DNA of 64,000 nucleotides from CAYNHF01 sp964397045 (lineage in GTDB: Bacteria > Actinomycetota > Acidimicrobiia > Spongiisociales > UBA5794), in NCBI GenBank assembly GCA_964397045.1, contig CAYNHF010000032.1, forward strand, positions 10,407-74,406, given 5' to 3'. Shown here piece by piece: positions 43,923-51,982 of this stretch. The notes below the pieces were generated by a model. The model was given only the letters and a program-made list of their open reading frames with translations, did no database searches and was not told the origin of the DNA. The translations under genes and the position numbers were made by a program. Each line of letters starts with the position of its first letter. The stretch's first letter is position 1.

Positions 43923-44462
43923 ATGCCGACGCTGTCCGCCCTCCGCCTCCCCTTGCCATGGGATGAGTTCTCCCTGCCGAACCCACTTTTGACCCGATCC
44001 ACCGTGCTGATGACCGGCGAGATCGGCTGGGGATGGGATGGCGGTGCCCCCGCGTTTTCGATCCCGCCGGTGAATCCCGTGGAAGGGACGGCAGTCGAAG
44101 GGTGGGATCTCGACCACGTCGTTTTGCTCGTACCGAACATCGACACCGCAGTCGACCGCATGGTGGAAGCCGGAACCTCGCCCCGGCTCCGGATGCACGT
44201 TGGAGGAAGACCCGCTGCGTTCTTCAGGGTGGGACCGCTGCTGGAGGTGATTCAGTCGCCCGTGCGGGAGTCGGTGATCTACGGCGTTGCGCTGGCCACC
44301 GATGAGTCGCTCGAGGCGGTGGCCTTACGTTGGCGCAGCCTCGGTCGCGAAGTCGGCGATCCACATCCCGCGGTGCAGCCGGGGAGACGGATCATGACCG
44401 TCCGCGCGACGGAAATCGGGTTCGCAGTGATGTCGCCGGATCGAGCGACGTCGGCCGATTGA
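43923..44462 (+). CDS. VOC (glyoxalase-like) domain protein
   Basis: This 179-aa protein has a vicinal-oxygen-chelate type domain from about residue 60 (WDLDHVVLLVPNIDTAVDRM, then FFRVGPLLEVIQSP) preceded by a region of about 55 residues with no recognised domain. The typical His and Glu metal ligands of the family may be DHVV and LEVI here. The substrate is unknown. It converges on the Clp1-like gene with 1 nt between stops. Confidence 0.75.
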   Translation: MPTLSALRLPLPWDEFSLPNPLLTRSTVLMTGEIGWGWDGGAPAFSIPPVNPVEGTAVEGWDLDHVVLLVPNIDTAVDRMVEAGTSPRLRMHVGGRPAAFFRVGPLLEVIQSPVRESVIYGVALATDESLEAVALRWRSLGREVGDPHPAVQPGRRIMTVRATEIGFAVMSPDRATSAD

Positions 44463-44463
44463 C

Positions 44464-45372
44464 TCACACCCCGAACATGAGGTCGCGCAGCCGCACCCGG
44501 GTGGTCTCGAATGTGTCGAGGTTGATCCGCAGCGACCCCAGACGCAGGCCCTCCATGACCTTGCCATGGTGGGTTGCGACTCGCAGCGTGTCTGCTTCGA
44601 CCTCCAGGGCACCGAGACCGAGGCACCGCCCGGCTCCGTCCTGGATCCCCACGACCATGCTGTCGAGCTTGGCGAGATCGAACGCCTCGGGAAGTGTGGG
44701 AGCGAACACCGAGGGCTGCACCCGCCACCGCCCCATCGGCGCGACGAGCGCAGCCGCAAAGGATTCGATCCGTTTGGTGCGCTGCTCTACCGGACCCTGG
44801 GGTTGGATGTCCGCAGGGATCTCTGCCTTGGCGACTCGCGCTCCGAGGAATCGTTGCAGCATGCCGATGGTGGGCTCGAGCTCGCTGCCGCGCTGGAGCG
44901 CGATCACCAGATTCGGGGCGCATAGTTCCATCAGGTGATACTTGAGCGTCTGCCCGACCACCCCGGAGACCACTCCGGTGGTGTCGAGTACCACGTAGTC
45001 GGCCCCCGCCCTGGCAACATCGACGAGCGCCGCGGCAGCCACCACATGGGGCAACACAACACCCTGCGGTTGAGTCGACCCGACAAAACGTAGTTCGTCC
45101 GCCACGGACAACTCCCCAAAGTCGTCAGGACCTCTCACCCACTTCAATCCGACACACGCAGGAGGGCCGACCGTGGACACCCCGACGTCGGCATCGACGA
45201 AAGCAGCCGAGAGCCCCGAGCCGATAGCGTCGGCGAGCAGAAACTTCGCGAGAGTGGTCTTGCCCGTGTCCGCAGCTCCGATGAGCATCACAACGCCGGT
45301 CTGGCCCAGCACACGGGAACGCAGGGAGGCGAATGGCTCTCCGGCAGCAGGCACTACGGGCTCCTTCACCAA
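44464..45372 (-). CDS. Clp1/Grc3-like polynucleotide kinase family P-loop protein
   Basis: This 302-aa P-loop NTPase has a Walker A motif GAADTGKTTLAKFLL near residue 33 and the Clp1-family stretch FVDADVGVSTVGPPACVGL. In eukaryotes and archaea, relatives phosphorylate the 5'-OH of RNA. The C-terminal half (from about 210) carries an additional domain without recognisable motifs. Bacterial members are uncommon and mostly uncharacterised, so the substrate (RNA, DNA or other) is unknown. It follows the channel-like gene by 48 nt on the same strand. Confidence 0.75.
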   Translation of the reverse strand: MVKEPVVPAAGEPFASLRSRVLGQTGVVMLIGAADTGKTTLAKFLLADAIGSGLSAAFVDADVGVSTVGPPACVGLKWVRGPDDFGELSVADELRFVGSTQPQGVVLPHVVAAAALVDVARAGADYVVLDTTGVVSGVVGQTLKYHLMELCAPNLVIALQRGSELEPTIGMLQRFLGARVAKAEIPADIQPQGPVEQRTKRIESFAAALVAPMGRWRVQPSVFAPTLPEAFDLAKLDSMVVGIQDGAGRCLGLGALEVEADTLRVATHHGKVMEGLRLGSLRINLDTFETTRVRLRDLMFGV

Positions 45373-45420
45373 CTCAGCAATGAGAGAACTCTACCGGTGG
45401 CAGGCAGCCACGCAGCGGGA

Positions 45421-46515
45421 TCAGCGCGACTTTGCCCCGAAGCGTCTGATGCGGGGCCGGTTGTGCCTCGGTCCCGACCGATCTGCAGTCCACGGGGCGT
45501 ACGGCGCCATCGTGATCTCCGCCAGCGCGAGGAGCACGGTGTCGTAGTTCACCCGCCAGCCGGAGTAATCCCGCCATGCCTGGTCCCGATCTGCCAGTAC
45601 CGGCACTCCCGCTTCAGCAAGCTCGTCCAGCGCTGCGTCGAACTCCCCGCGGGTGATGCTGATCGGATCGGAGGGGTCGGGGTCAGGGTCGTAGGTGATC
45701 CCGAAGAAGTCCGCGATCGAACGTAGCGCGAGGTACCCGGCCCTGATGCAGACCCCCTTTGGGCCCTGCATCGATCGATCATCGACCGCAGCAGCCATGA
45801 GCGAAGCCGAGTCGAGGATCGTACCTGCGGCGGTGACCCACGACCGTGCGGATGAAGGTGACCGGAAGAACACGAGCGCGGCGTAGCTGGTGTGGCTCTC
45901 TTCGAGCTCGTTGAACCACCGTTCCCACTCGAGCCAGGTGGCGTCCAGGTCTTCCAGCCAACCGATGCGGTAGTGACGAATGATGAACTCGACGGCCGAT
46001 GGTGGCGATCCGGCCCGCACTTCGAGAAGTGCGACCTCTGCCTCCCGACGCGAGAACGCCTGATACATAGAAGGGAGGTAGGTAATCATCAGCGTGAGAG
46101 TGAAGAGGCCCAGGCCGGCCTCGGTGAAGGCCAGGGTCCGTTGCAGGGTCGAGTCTGCCGGGGCAAAACCGAGTGTGGTGATGGAAGACCCCGACAGGTG
46201 ATACGCGTCTGCGAGATTCCAGGGCTCGACGGCAAGGAACATGAGCGTATATCCGATCGCAATGAGAGTGAACCAGGTGGCTGCCATCAACACCAGCGTG
46301 ATCGGGGCGTACATCGCCATGGTGCGGTCGCGAACCTCGTAACTGCGGCTCTCGCGAGCGACGAGGTCGAACACCGCACGTACCGTCCGGAACACCCCAC
46401 GCGACAGCATCGACTGACCGCTGCGGGGAAGGATCACCATCTTGATCGCCGCGATCACCGTCATGATGACCAGCGCGACGCCGACCAGGAATACGAGAAT
46501 CTGGAGAACGACCAC
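45421..46515 (-). CDS. Membrane protein with potassium-channel-like pore segment
   Basis: The protein is 364 aa. It has an N-terminal helix, then two helices (about 70-95 and 125-148) flanking YHLSGSSITTLGFAP, which resembles a potassium-channel pore loop with TLGF in place of TVGYG. A soluble C-terminal domain of about 210 residues follows, without a recognised ligand-binding motif. This layout suggests an ion channel whose cytoplasmic tail senses an unknown signal, though selectivity cannot be read from this filter. Confidence 0.68.
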   Translation of the reverse strand: MVVLQILVFLVGVALVIMTVIAAIKMVILPRSGQSMLSRGVFRTVRAVFDLVARESRSYEVRDRTMAMYAPITLVLMAATWFTLIAIGYTLMFLAVEPWNLADAYHLSGSSITTLGFAPADSTLQRTLAFTEAGLGLFTLTLMITYLPSMYQAFSRREAEVALLEVRAGSPPSAVEFIIRHYRIGWLEDLDATWLEWERWFNELEESHTSYAALVFFRSPSSARSWVTAAGTILDSASLMAAAVDDRSMQGPKGVCIRAGYLALRSIADFFGITYDPDPDPSDPISITRGEFDAALDELAEAGVPVLADRDQAWRDYSGWRVNYDTVLLALAEITMAPYAPWTADRSGPRHNRPRIRRFGAKSR

Positions 46516-46592
46516 GGCGCCAGACTAGAAAGACGGACGGAGCGGTGTCGCGGATGCCCGGGCTCTAGGGTGCATGCGGACTGGAGGAAGCG

Positions 46593-47186
46593 ATGCCGTA
46601 CATCGACGAAATCCCGCCCGAAGCTGCAACGGGCGTCGCAGCCCGCGAGTACGGCAAGGCAATGCGGAGGGCGGGGCGCGTGTGGAACATCGTCTCCATC
46701 ATGAGCCCAAACGGCGAAGCGATGCGCGATTCGATGCGTTTCTACGGCACGATCATGTTCGGCGATTCACCGCTGACCCGCAGCCATCGAGAGATGATTG
46801 CTGTGGTGACCTCGCAGATCAACGAGTGCGTCTATTGAACCCAGGCGCACTTACACGATCTCCGGTCGGAGATCGCATCAGACCTGGGGCTCAGCGACTC
46901 AGACGGTGAGGCGCTCGTAGACAGATTTGCCGCAGACTGGCGAACGGCGGGGCTCGACGCGCAGACGCACGGCCTGCTCGATTTCAGCACCAAACTGACG
47001 GCGACGCCCGCCGCGATGCGAAGGGGAGACGTCGATGCGCTCCTTGCACTCGGCTGGGATGACAGGGCGGTGCACGACACCACCCAGGTCTGCGCGTACT
47101 TCAACTACATCAATCGCATCGCAGATGCGCTCGGTGTCCACCCCGAGGACTGGATGGATCTCGCTGGCCGTCCTTTGCAGGACTGA
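46593..47186 (+). CDS. AhpD-like peroxidase family selenoprotein (CxxU), read through in-frame TGA
   Basis: The protein is 197 aa if TGA at 46836-46838 is read as selenocysteine. Residues 1-81 and 83-197 are both conserved AhpD/carboxymuconolactone-decarboxylase family sequence in one unbroken frame: NECVYU-TQAH at 77-86 stands for the usual NxCxYCxxAH, and the C-terminal AYFNYINRIADALGV is the normal family end. The Sec would replace the second, reactive Cys of the CxxC. A perfect 8-bp hairpin with loop GGTC starts 18 nt after the TGA. ATG at 46593 has GGAGGAAG upstream, and TAGGGT at 46566-46571 may be the -10. An annotation stopping at the TGA would give a truncated 81-aa product. Confidence 0.85.
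46856..46875 (+). promoter_or_regulatory. Bacterial SECIS-like hairpin
   Basis: CGATCTCC (46856-46863) pairs perfectly with GGAGATCG (46868-46875) around the loop GGTC. The loop lies 26-29 nt after the TGA, within the range where bacterial SECIS loops with a GU are found. It is inside the coding sequence, as expected for bacterial elements. Confidence 0.7.
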
Positions 47187-47254
47187 CGGCTCCTTGCGAC
47201 CTCCTATCGTGAAGCGCGAGGTAGCCGACATCGACCGCCTGGAAAGGAGTCCCC

Positions 47255-47941
47255 ATGCACATCCAGATCGACGACCGCCCGTCGTATGCCATCGCCAAAG
47301 TGACGCTCGATCCCGCTGAGGAGATCGTCGCCGAGGGTGGCGCCATGGTGGCGATGACCCAAGGTTTCGAACTCGAGACCAAGGCTCGCGGCGGGTTTCT
47401 GAAATCGATCGCCCGGTCTACTTTCGGAGGCGAGAGCTTCTTCATGAACACCTTCAAGGCACCGGGGTCCGGGGGGACGGTGCGGCTGGCTCCCGCGCTG
47501 CCCGGCGACATGCTCGTCCTCGAAATGGCTGGGGAGCAGATCATGGTTCAGTCGGGCGGGTTCATCGCGTCGAGTCCTGCGCTGGAGGTCGAGACCAAAT
47601 GGAGCGGCGCCAAGACGTTTTTCGCCAGTGAAGGTCTGATCATGCTCAGGGTTTCCGGGACCGGGAACCTGATTGTGGCTGCCTACGGAGCGATCGAGGA
47701 GATCGAACTCGGCCCCGGTGAGACATTCACCGTTGATACCGGCCACCTCGTCACATTCACCTCAGACATCGGTTTCCGAGTGCGCAAGGTCGGAGGATGG
47801 AAGAGCACACTGTTCAGCGGCGAAGGCCTCGTGGTCGATTTGACGGGACCCGGCAAGCTCACCCTCCAGACGAGGAGCCAGGACGCATTCCTGGGCTGGT
47901 TGATTCCACAACTGCCTTCCCAGAACACCAGCAGCGGGTGA
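47255..47941 (+). CDS. AIM24 / TIGR00266 family protein
   Basis: This 228-aa all-beta protein has the family's repeated pattern, including EEIVAEGGAMVAMTQG near the start, FGGESFFMN, and ELGPGETFTVDTGHLVTF. No membrane segment is present. AAAGGAG lies just upstream of the ATG. The biochemical function of this family is not established. Confidence 0.88.
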   Translation: MHIQIDDRPSYAIAKVTLDPAEEIVAEGGAMVAMTQGFELETKARGGFLKSIARSTFGGESFFMNTFKAPGSGGTVRLAPALPGDMLVLEMAGEQIMVQSGGFIASSPALEVETKWSGAKTFFASEGLIMLRVSGTGNLIVAAYGAIEEIELGPGETFTVDTGHLVTFTSDIGFRVRKVGGWKSTLFSGEGLVVDLTGPGKLTLQTRSQDAFLGWLIPQLPSQNTSSG

Positions 47942-48038
47942 CTGGCACCACCCGACCGGTCGACCGGTCCGGTAGAGCGTCGCGACGGCGCTCCGCGAAC
48001 GTATGTCCAACACGAGCCAACTGCTTAGGGTGGACGAC

Positions 48039-49247
48039 ATGAACCAGATACCCGTAGCCGTCGTCGGTGCCGGCCAGGCCGGCCTGTCGTGCAGCTACTG
48101 GCTGGCACGCCGCGGGATCGACCATGTGCTGTTGGAGCGCGGCAGCACCGCAGACTCGTGGCGGAGTCGCTGGGATTCGTTCTGCCTGGTGACGCCGAAC
48201 TGGACCTTGAACCTGCCCGGCTTCCCGTACGACGGGAACGACCCGGACGGGTTCATTCCGCGCGACGAAATCGTCAACTACGTAGAGCGATATCGGGCGT
48301 TCCTCGGCGCACCCGTCCTCGACGCTACCGAGGTCACCCGACTGAGCCGGGAGGTGGATGGCTGGCGGATCATGACGGACGCAGACACGTGGACCGCAGC
48401 GGCGGTGATCGTAGCCACCGGAACGTTCCCCTTCCCCTCGACTCCGCCGCAGGCCGCATCACTCCACCGCGACATCCATCAGCTCCACAGCGCCGATTAC
48501 CGCAGACCGGTAGACCTCCCCCCTGGGGGAGTGCTGGTGGTGGGAAGCGGTCAATCCGGAGCTCAGATCGTTGACGATCTCGTCATCGCGGGGCGGGACG
48601 TATGGTTCTCAATCGGCCGGTCGGGGTGGGCGCCAAGGCGATTCCGAGGGAAGGACACGACCTACTGGATGAAGCAGGCCGGTTTCATGAAGATGCCCAT
48701 CGCAGACCCCGCCATGCGGGATCGGCCGAGCCTCACGGTCTCTGGAAGAGACGGCGGAAAGGACCTGAATCTGAGAGCGTTCGGGCGGCAAGGCGTCCAG
48801 CTCGTCGGACGGGTCATCGAGGCAGACGGCGCATTGATACGACTCAGTGACGACGTGGCAACCACATTGGATGCCGCCGATGCCGTCGCCGACGAGCTTC
48901 TGGGATTCCTGAATCAATACATCGAAGACAACGAAATCGAGGCTCCGCCGGCGGACACTGAAGTCATCGACTGGGCGCCCCGGTCGACACCCACCGAGCT
49001 CGACCTCGACTCGCCCGGAATCCGCTCGGTCGTGTGGGCCACCGGCTACCACTACGACTTCTCCTGGATCGAGGCCGACATCTTCGACAATCGCGGATAT
49101 CCCAACCAGGAGCGCGGGGTGACACCTGCGGCAGGGCTCTACTTCATCGGCCTCCACGGCATGTACACCGCGGGATCCGGCCTCTTCTCCGGCGTCGGGG
49201 CGGACGCCGAGCACATCGTCGATCACCTCGCGGCTGCCGACGCGTAG
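48039..49247 (+). CDS. Flavin-containing monooxygenase-like NAD(P)/FAD oxidoreductase
   Basis: This 402-aa flavoprotein has an FAD site (VAVVGAGQAGLSCSYWLARRG), a second Rossmann motif for NAD(P)H (VLVVGSGQSGAQIVDDL) and the ATGYHYDFSWI stretch near the C-terminus, as in the flavin-dependent monooxygenase-like families common in mycobacteria. ATG at 48039 is favoured because TAGGGT lies 7 nt upstream; the longer frame starts at 48003. The substrate is unknown and no partner gene is adjacent. Confidence 0.85.
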   Translation: MNQIPVAVVGAGQAGLSCSYWLARRGIDHVLLERGSTADSWRSRWDSFCLVTPNWTLNLPGFPYDGNDPDGFIPRDEIVNYVERYRAFLGAPVLDATEVTRLSREVDGWRIMTDADTWTAAAVIVATGTFPFPSTPPQAASLHRDIHQLHSADYRRPVDLPPGGVLVVGSGQSGAQIVDDLVIAGRDVWFSIGRSGWAPRRFRGKDTTYWMKQAGFMKMPIADPAMRDRPSLTVSGRDGGKDLNLRAFGRQGVQLVGRVIEADGALIRLSDDVATTLDAADAVADELLGFLNQYIEDNEIEAPPADTEVIDWAPRSTPTELDLDSPGIRSVVWATGYHYDFSWIEADIFDNRGYPNQERGVTPAAGLYFIGLHGMYTAGSGLFSGVGADAEHIVDHLAAADA

Positions 49248-49300
49248 CCGACCGCGGCAAGATGTAGACGTCATGCCAACGACCGACGGGGTTTCCTTCT

Positions 49301-50002
49301 CTAAGGCGCGTACACCTCGTCCAACCACGCCGAGAAGAAGCGCCGGGCTGCGTCGCGTGACCGGCCGGCAGTTGCACGGAGGTCTTCGAGGATCGCCTCC
49401 CCGTCTGCCCCCGACTCAGCGAGCATCACCCGACCAACCGACATCCCGAACCACTCCGCGGCGACGTCACAGTCGATCTCCGGATGGGTCTGGACGCCGA
49501 TGCTGCGACCGATCCGATACGCCTGGGGGTAGTCGACGGTGGAATACAGCAGTTCGGCACCGGAAGGCAGCTCGAACGTGTCGCGATGAAAGCTGAGCTG
49601 CGGGGCAACGAGTTGATCGATCACCGGATCCGGACGTTCGTCTCGCGGTTCGAACCGCACGACCGCGGCCTCAACTCGCGGCGCCGGGTATGCCCTGCCT
49701 CCCGTGGCTTCCGCCAGGAGTTGGGAACCCAGGCAGATTCCCAACACGGGAATCGCAGCCGCGGTGGCCGCCCCTAGTAGCTCCATCTCTGCCGTCAGGT
49801 AGGGGTACTCATCCGTGTCGTAGGCACCCATTTCGCCGCCGAGCGACACGATCCCGGCCCAATGCGCTCCTCCGAGCCCCGGCACGGGTTCACCGAGGTC
49901 AAGCCGGGCCACGACGTGCGGCACACTCCGGGCCACGAGCACCTCACCCAACACCCCTGGAGTCACCTCTTCCCCATGTTGCAGAACCAGCACGGGACGC
50001 AT
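49301..50002 (-). CDS. Class I glutamine amidotransferase-like protein
   Basis: This 233-aa protein has the GMP-synthase-like amidotransferase fold. The catalytic Cys is in LGICLGSQLLAEA and the His-x-Glu pair in GVQTHPEID, so the triad appears intact. Such stand-alone proteins often act on small amides or supply ammonia to an unknown partner. Its start overlaps the stop of the upstream acyl-CoA synthetase by one base, so the two are probably co-expressed. Confidence 0.87.
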   Translation of the reverse strand: MRPVLVLQHGEEVTPGVLGEVLVARSVPHVVARLDLGEPVPGLGGAHWAGIVSLGGEMGAYDTDEYPYLTAEMELLGAATAAAIPVLGICLGSQLLAEATGGRAYPAPRVEAAVVRFEPRDERPDPVIDQLVAPQLSFHRDTFELPSGAELLYSTVDYPQAYRIGRSIGVQTHPEIDCDVAAEWFGMSVGRVMLAESGADGEAILEDLRATAGRSRDAARRFFSAWLDEVYAP

Positions 50003-51819
50003 CAGGATCTCCCTTCGTACCCGGTTCGCAAAGAACGACGCATCACCTTGTTCGAAGCAGTTCGCGGCAACGCGTCAACCGCCACCACTTCGTACAGCCG
50101 AAACAGCGGGTTGAGACGTGACCGGATCGCAGCCTGCATCTCGACCCGCCACGCATCGACATCCGGTACCACCCCCGCGGCCGGCACCGCGTAGATGACG
50201 AGCAGGCTCGGCCCTCCTCCCGGCGGCGACACCGCGATGGCTGCGGTCTCCCTGCACCCGGGTGTGGCAGAGACCACCCTTTCGATCTCGGCCGAGCTGA
50301 CCTTGATGCCGCCCAGGTTCATGGTGTCGTCCACCCGACCGAGCGCGCGATAGCGGCCGGGGCCGAGCCGTTCGATATGGTCCCCGTGGCGACGCAGCGG
50401 CCTGCCCTCGGATTCCGGCACATCGGCGTGATAGACCTCGTCGTGGTCACGATGCAACAAGGTGGTCGACAACCCGATCGACGGAGGAACCAGGAACACC
50501 TCTCCACTCTCCACCTCCGCCCCCTCCCCGTCGAGAATGACGAGATCGAGTCCGAGCGCAGGTGTCGTGAAGGTTCCGGGAACCGCCACCTCGAGCACAG
50601 TTCCTGTGATGTAGCCGCCGCCGATCTCGGTACCGCCGCAGTACTCGATCACAGGGGCGCCGCCGGCCAGCGACATCAGATACGCCATGTCGTCCCGATT
50701 CGAGGCCTCGCCCGTGGAACTGAAGACGCGCACCCGCGACCAGTCGGATTTCTCCACTGCGCCAGTAGCTCGCCATACACTCACCAGGCTCGGCACCACC
50801 CCGAGCATGGTGACTCCGGCCTGCGCCACGAACTCCCCGAAGCCTTCGCCACCCGGTACGTCGTCGTATAGAGCCATGGCCGCGCCGTTAATCAGCGCCG
50901 CGTAGATCAGCCACGGTCCCATCATCCAGCCGAGGTTGGTGGGCCAGGCGAGCACATCGTCGGGGTGGACATCCTGGTGGAAGTGCGCATCCATCGCAGC
51001 CTTGATCGGTGTCAAATGGGTCCACGGGATCACTTTCGGTGCCCCGGTTGTTCCAGACGAGAACAGCACGTTGGTCACGACGTCGGGTGCGCAGATCACC
51101 GGATCAACTGCCGTCGCCGGTCCTAGAAAATCCTCCCACGCCAGATCCCCGCCCCGGAGTGGGATCCGACCGCCCACCACCACCGCGTGGCGTGCACCCG
51201 CGGCGACCACCTTCTCGTACATCGGGAGTGCCTCTCTCCCGCGATCCACGAAGTCCGTGGTGATGACCCACCTGGTATCCGTCAACTCCAGCCGGGTGGC
51301 GATCTCCTCCGCTGCGAAGCTGTCTGCAATCGAGGTGACGATCGCCCCGACCCAGATGATCCCCAGGTACGCGGCCACCGCGTGTTGAGTCATCGGCATC
51401 GCGATCGCGACCCGGTCCCCCGGGCCGACACCGAGGGCCGTGAGTCCGTTGGCGACCCGCATCACTTCGGCACGCAGTTCCCCGTACGACATCTGGTGGA
51501 GTACCCCCCGGTCTGAGTAGATGACGGCGAAGTGATGCGCCGGCGCCGCGAGGCAACTCTCCACGATGTTCAGCCGGGCTCCAGCCAACCAGTCCGGATG
51601 GCGGGGATCACCGCCCCCGAGGATCACAGCAGGTGGCTCCGCAAACACGATGTCCAGACGGTCCAGCACTGCCCCCCAGAACCCGGCTCGATCAGATACA
51701 GACCAGGCATGGAGCGCGGCGTAGCTCTCGAGGTTGCGCGTCTCCATCAGCCCCGTCAGGTTGGCCCTAGCGATGACTTCGGCATCTGGCTGCCAAGTCG
51801 TATCGGATGCGGTCGTCAC
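50002..51819 (-). CDS. AMP-forming acyl-CoA synthetase
   Basis: This 605-aa adenylating enzyme activates a carboxylic acid with ATP and joins it to CoA. The P-loop-like LFSSGTTGAPKVIPW, the acyl-adenylate motif YCGGTEIGGGYITG and the hinge GRVDDTMNLGGIKVSS are visible, as is the C-terminal catalytic lysine in PRTASNKVMRR. The length and N-terminal region look like acetyl/acetoacetyl-CoA synthetases, but the specific acid is not determined. GTG start. Confidence 0.88.
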   Translation of the reverse strand: MTTASDTTWQPDAEVIARANLTGLMETRNLESYAALHAWSVSDRAGFWGAVLDRLDIVFAEPPAVILGGGDPRHPDWLAGARLNIVESCLAAPAHHFAVIYSDRGVLHQMSYGELRAEVMRVANGLTALGVGPGDRVAIAMPMTQHAVAAYLGIIWVGAIVTSIADSFAAEEIATRLELTDTRWVITTDFVDRGREALPMYEKVVAAGARHAVVVGGRIPLRGGDLAWEDFLGPATAVDPVICAPDVVTNVLFSSGTTGAPKVIPWTHLTPIKAAMDAHFHQDVHPDDVLAWPTNLGWMMGPWLIYAALINGAAMALYDDVPGGEGFGEFVAQAGVTMLGVVPSLVSVWRATGAVEKSDWSRVRVFSSTGEASNRDDMAYLMSLAGGAPVIEYCGGTEIGGGYITGTVLEVAVPGTFTTPALGLDLVILDGEGAEVESGEVFLVPPSIGLSTTLLHRDHDEVYHADVPESEGRPLRRHGDHIERLGPGRYRALGRVDDTMNLGGIKVSSAEIERVVSATPGCRETAAIAVSPPGGGPSLLVIYAVPAAGVVPDVDAWRVEMQAAIRSRLNPLFRLYEVVAVDALPRTASNKVMRRSLRTGYEGRS

Positions 51820-51982
51820 GGGTATCGGCTCCGGTTGATCGCCGGTTCGAGGCTAGCGGCGGTGCAGACTGTGCCGACACGTGATTCGGCGCGTACCTGC
51901 GAGTTCCAAGGGCACAACCACAGATCCGGTTCCACCAGCACCCTTCTAGGCTCGCCAATCAGCCGTACCGAAACCGAGTTCC

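Noticed and set aside
43681..43992. A 103-codon open frame in the non-coding gap
   Set aside because: It overlaps the inverted repeat and the start of the VOC gene, and has no recognisable sequence or start signal.
46593..46838. The 81-aa frame as a complete small gene or a pseudogene
   Set aside because: The family sequence continues in frame beyond the TGA to a normal end, and a SECIS-like hairpin follows, so readthrough as selenocysteine explains it better.
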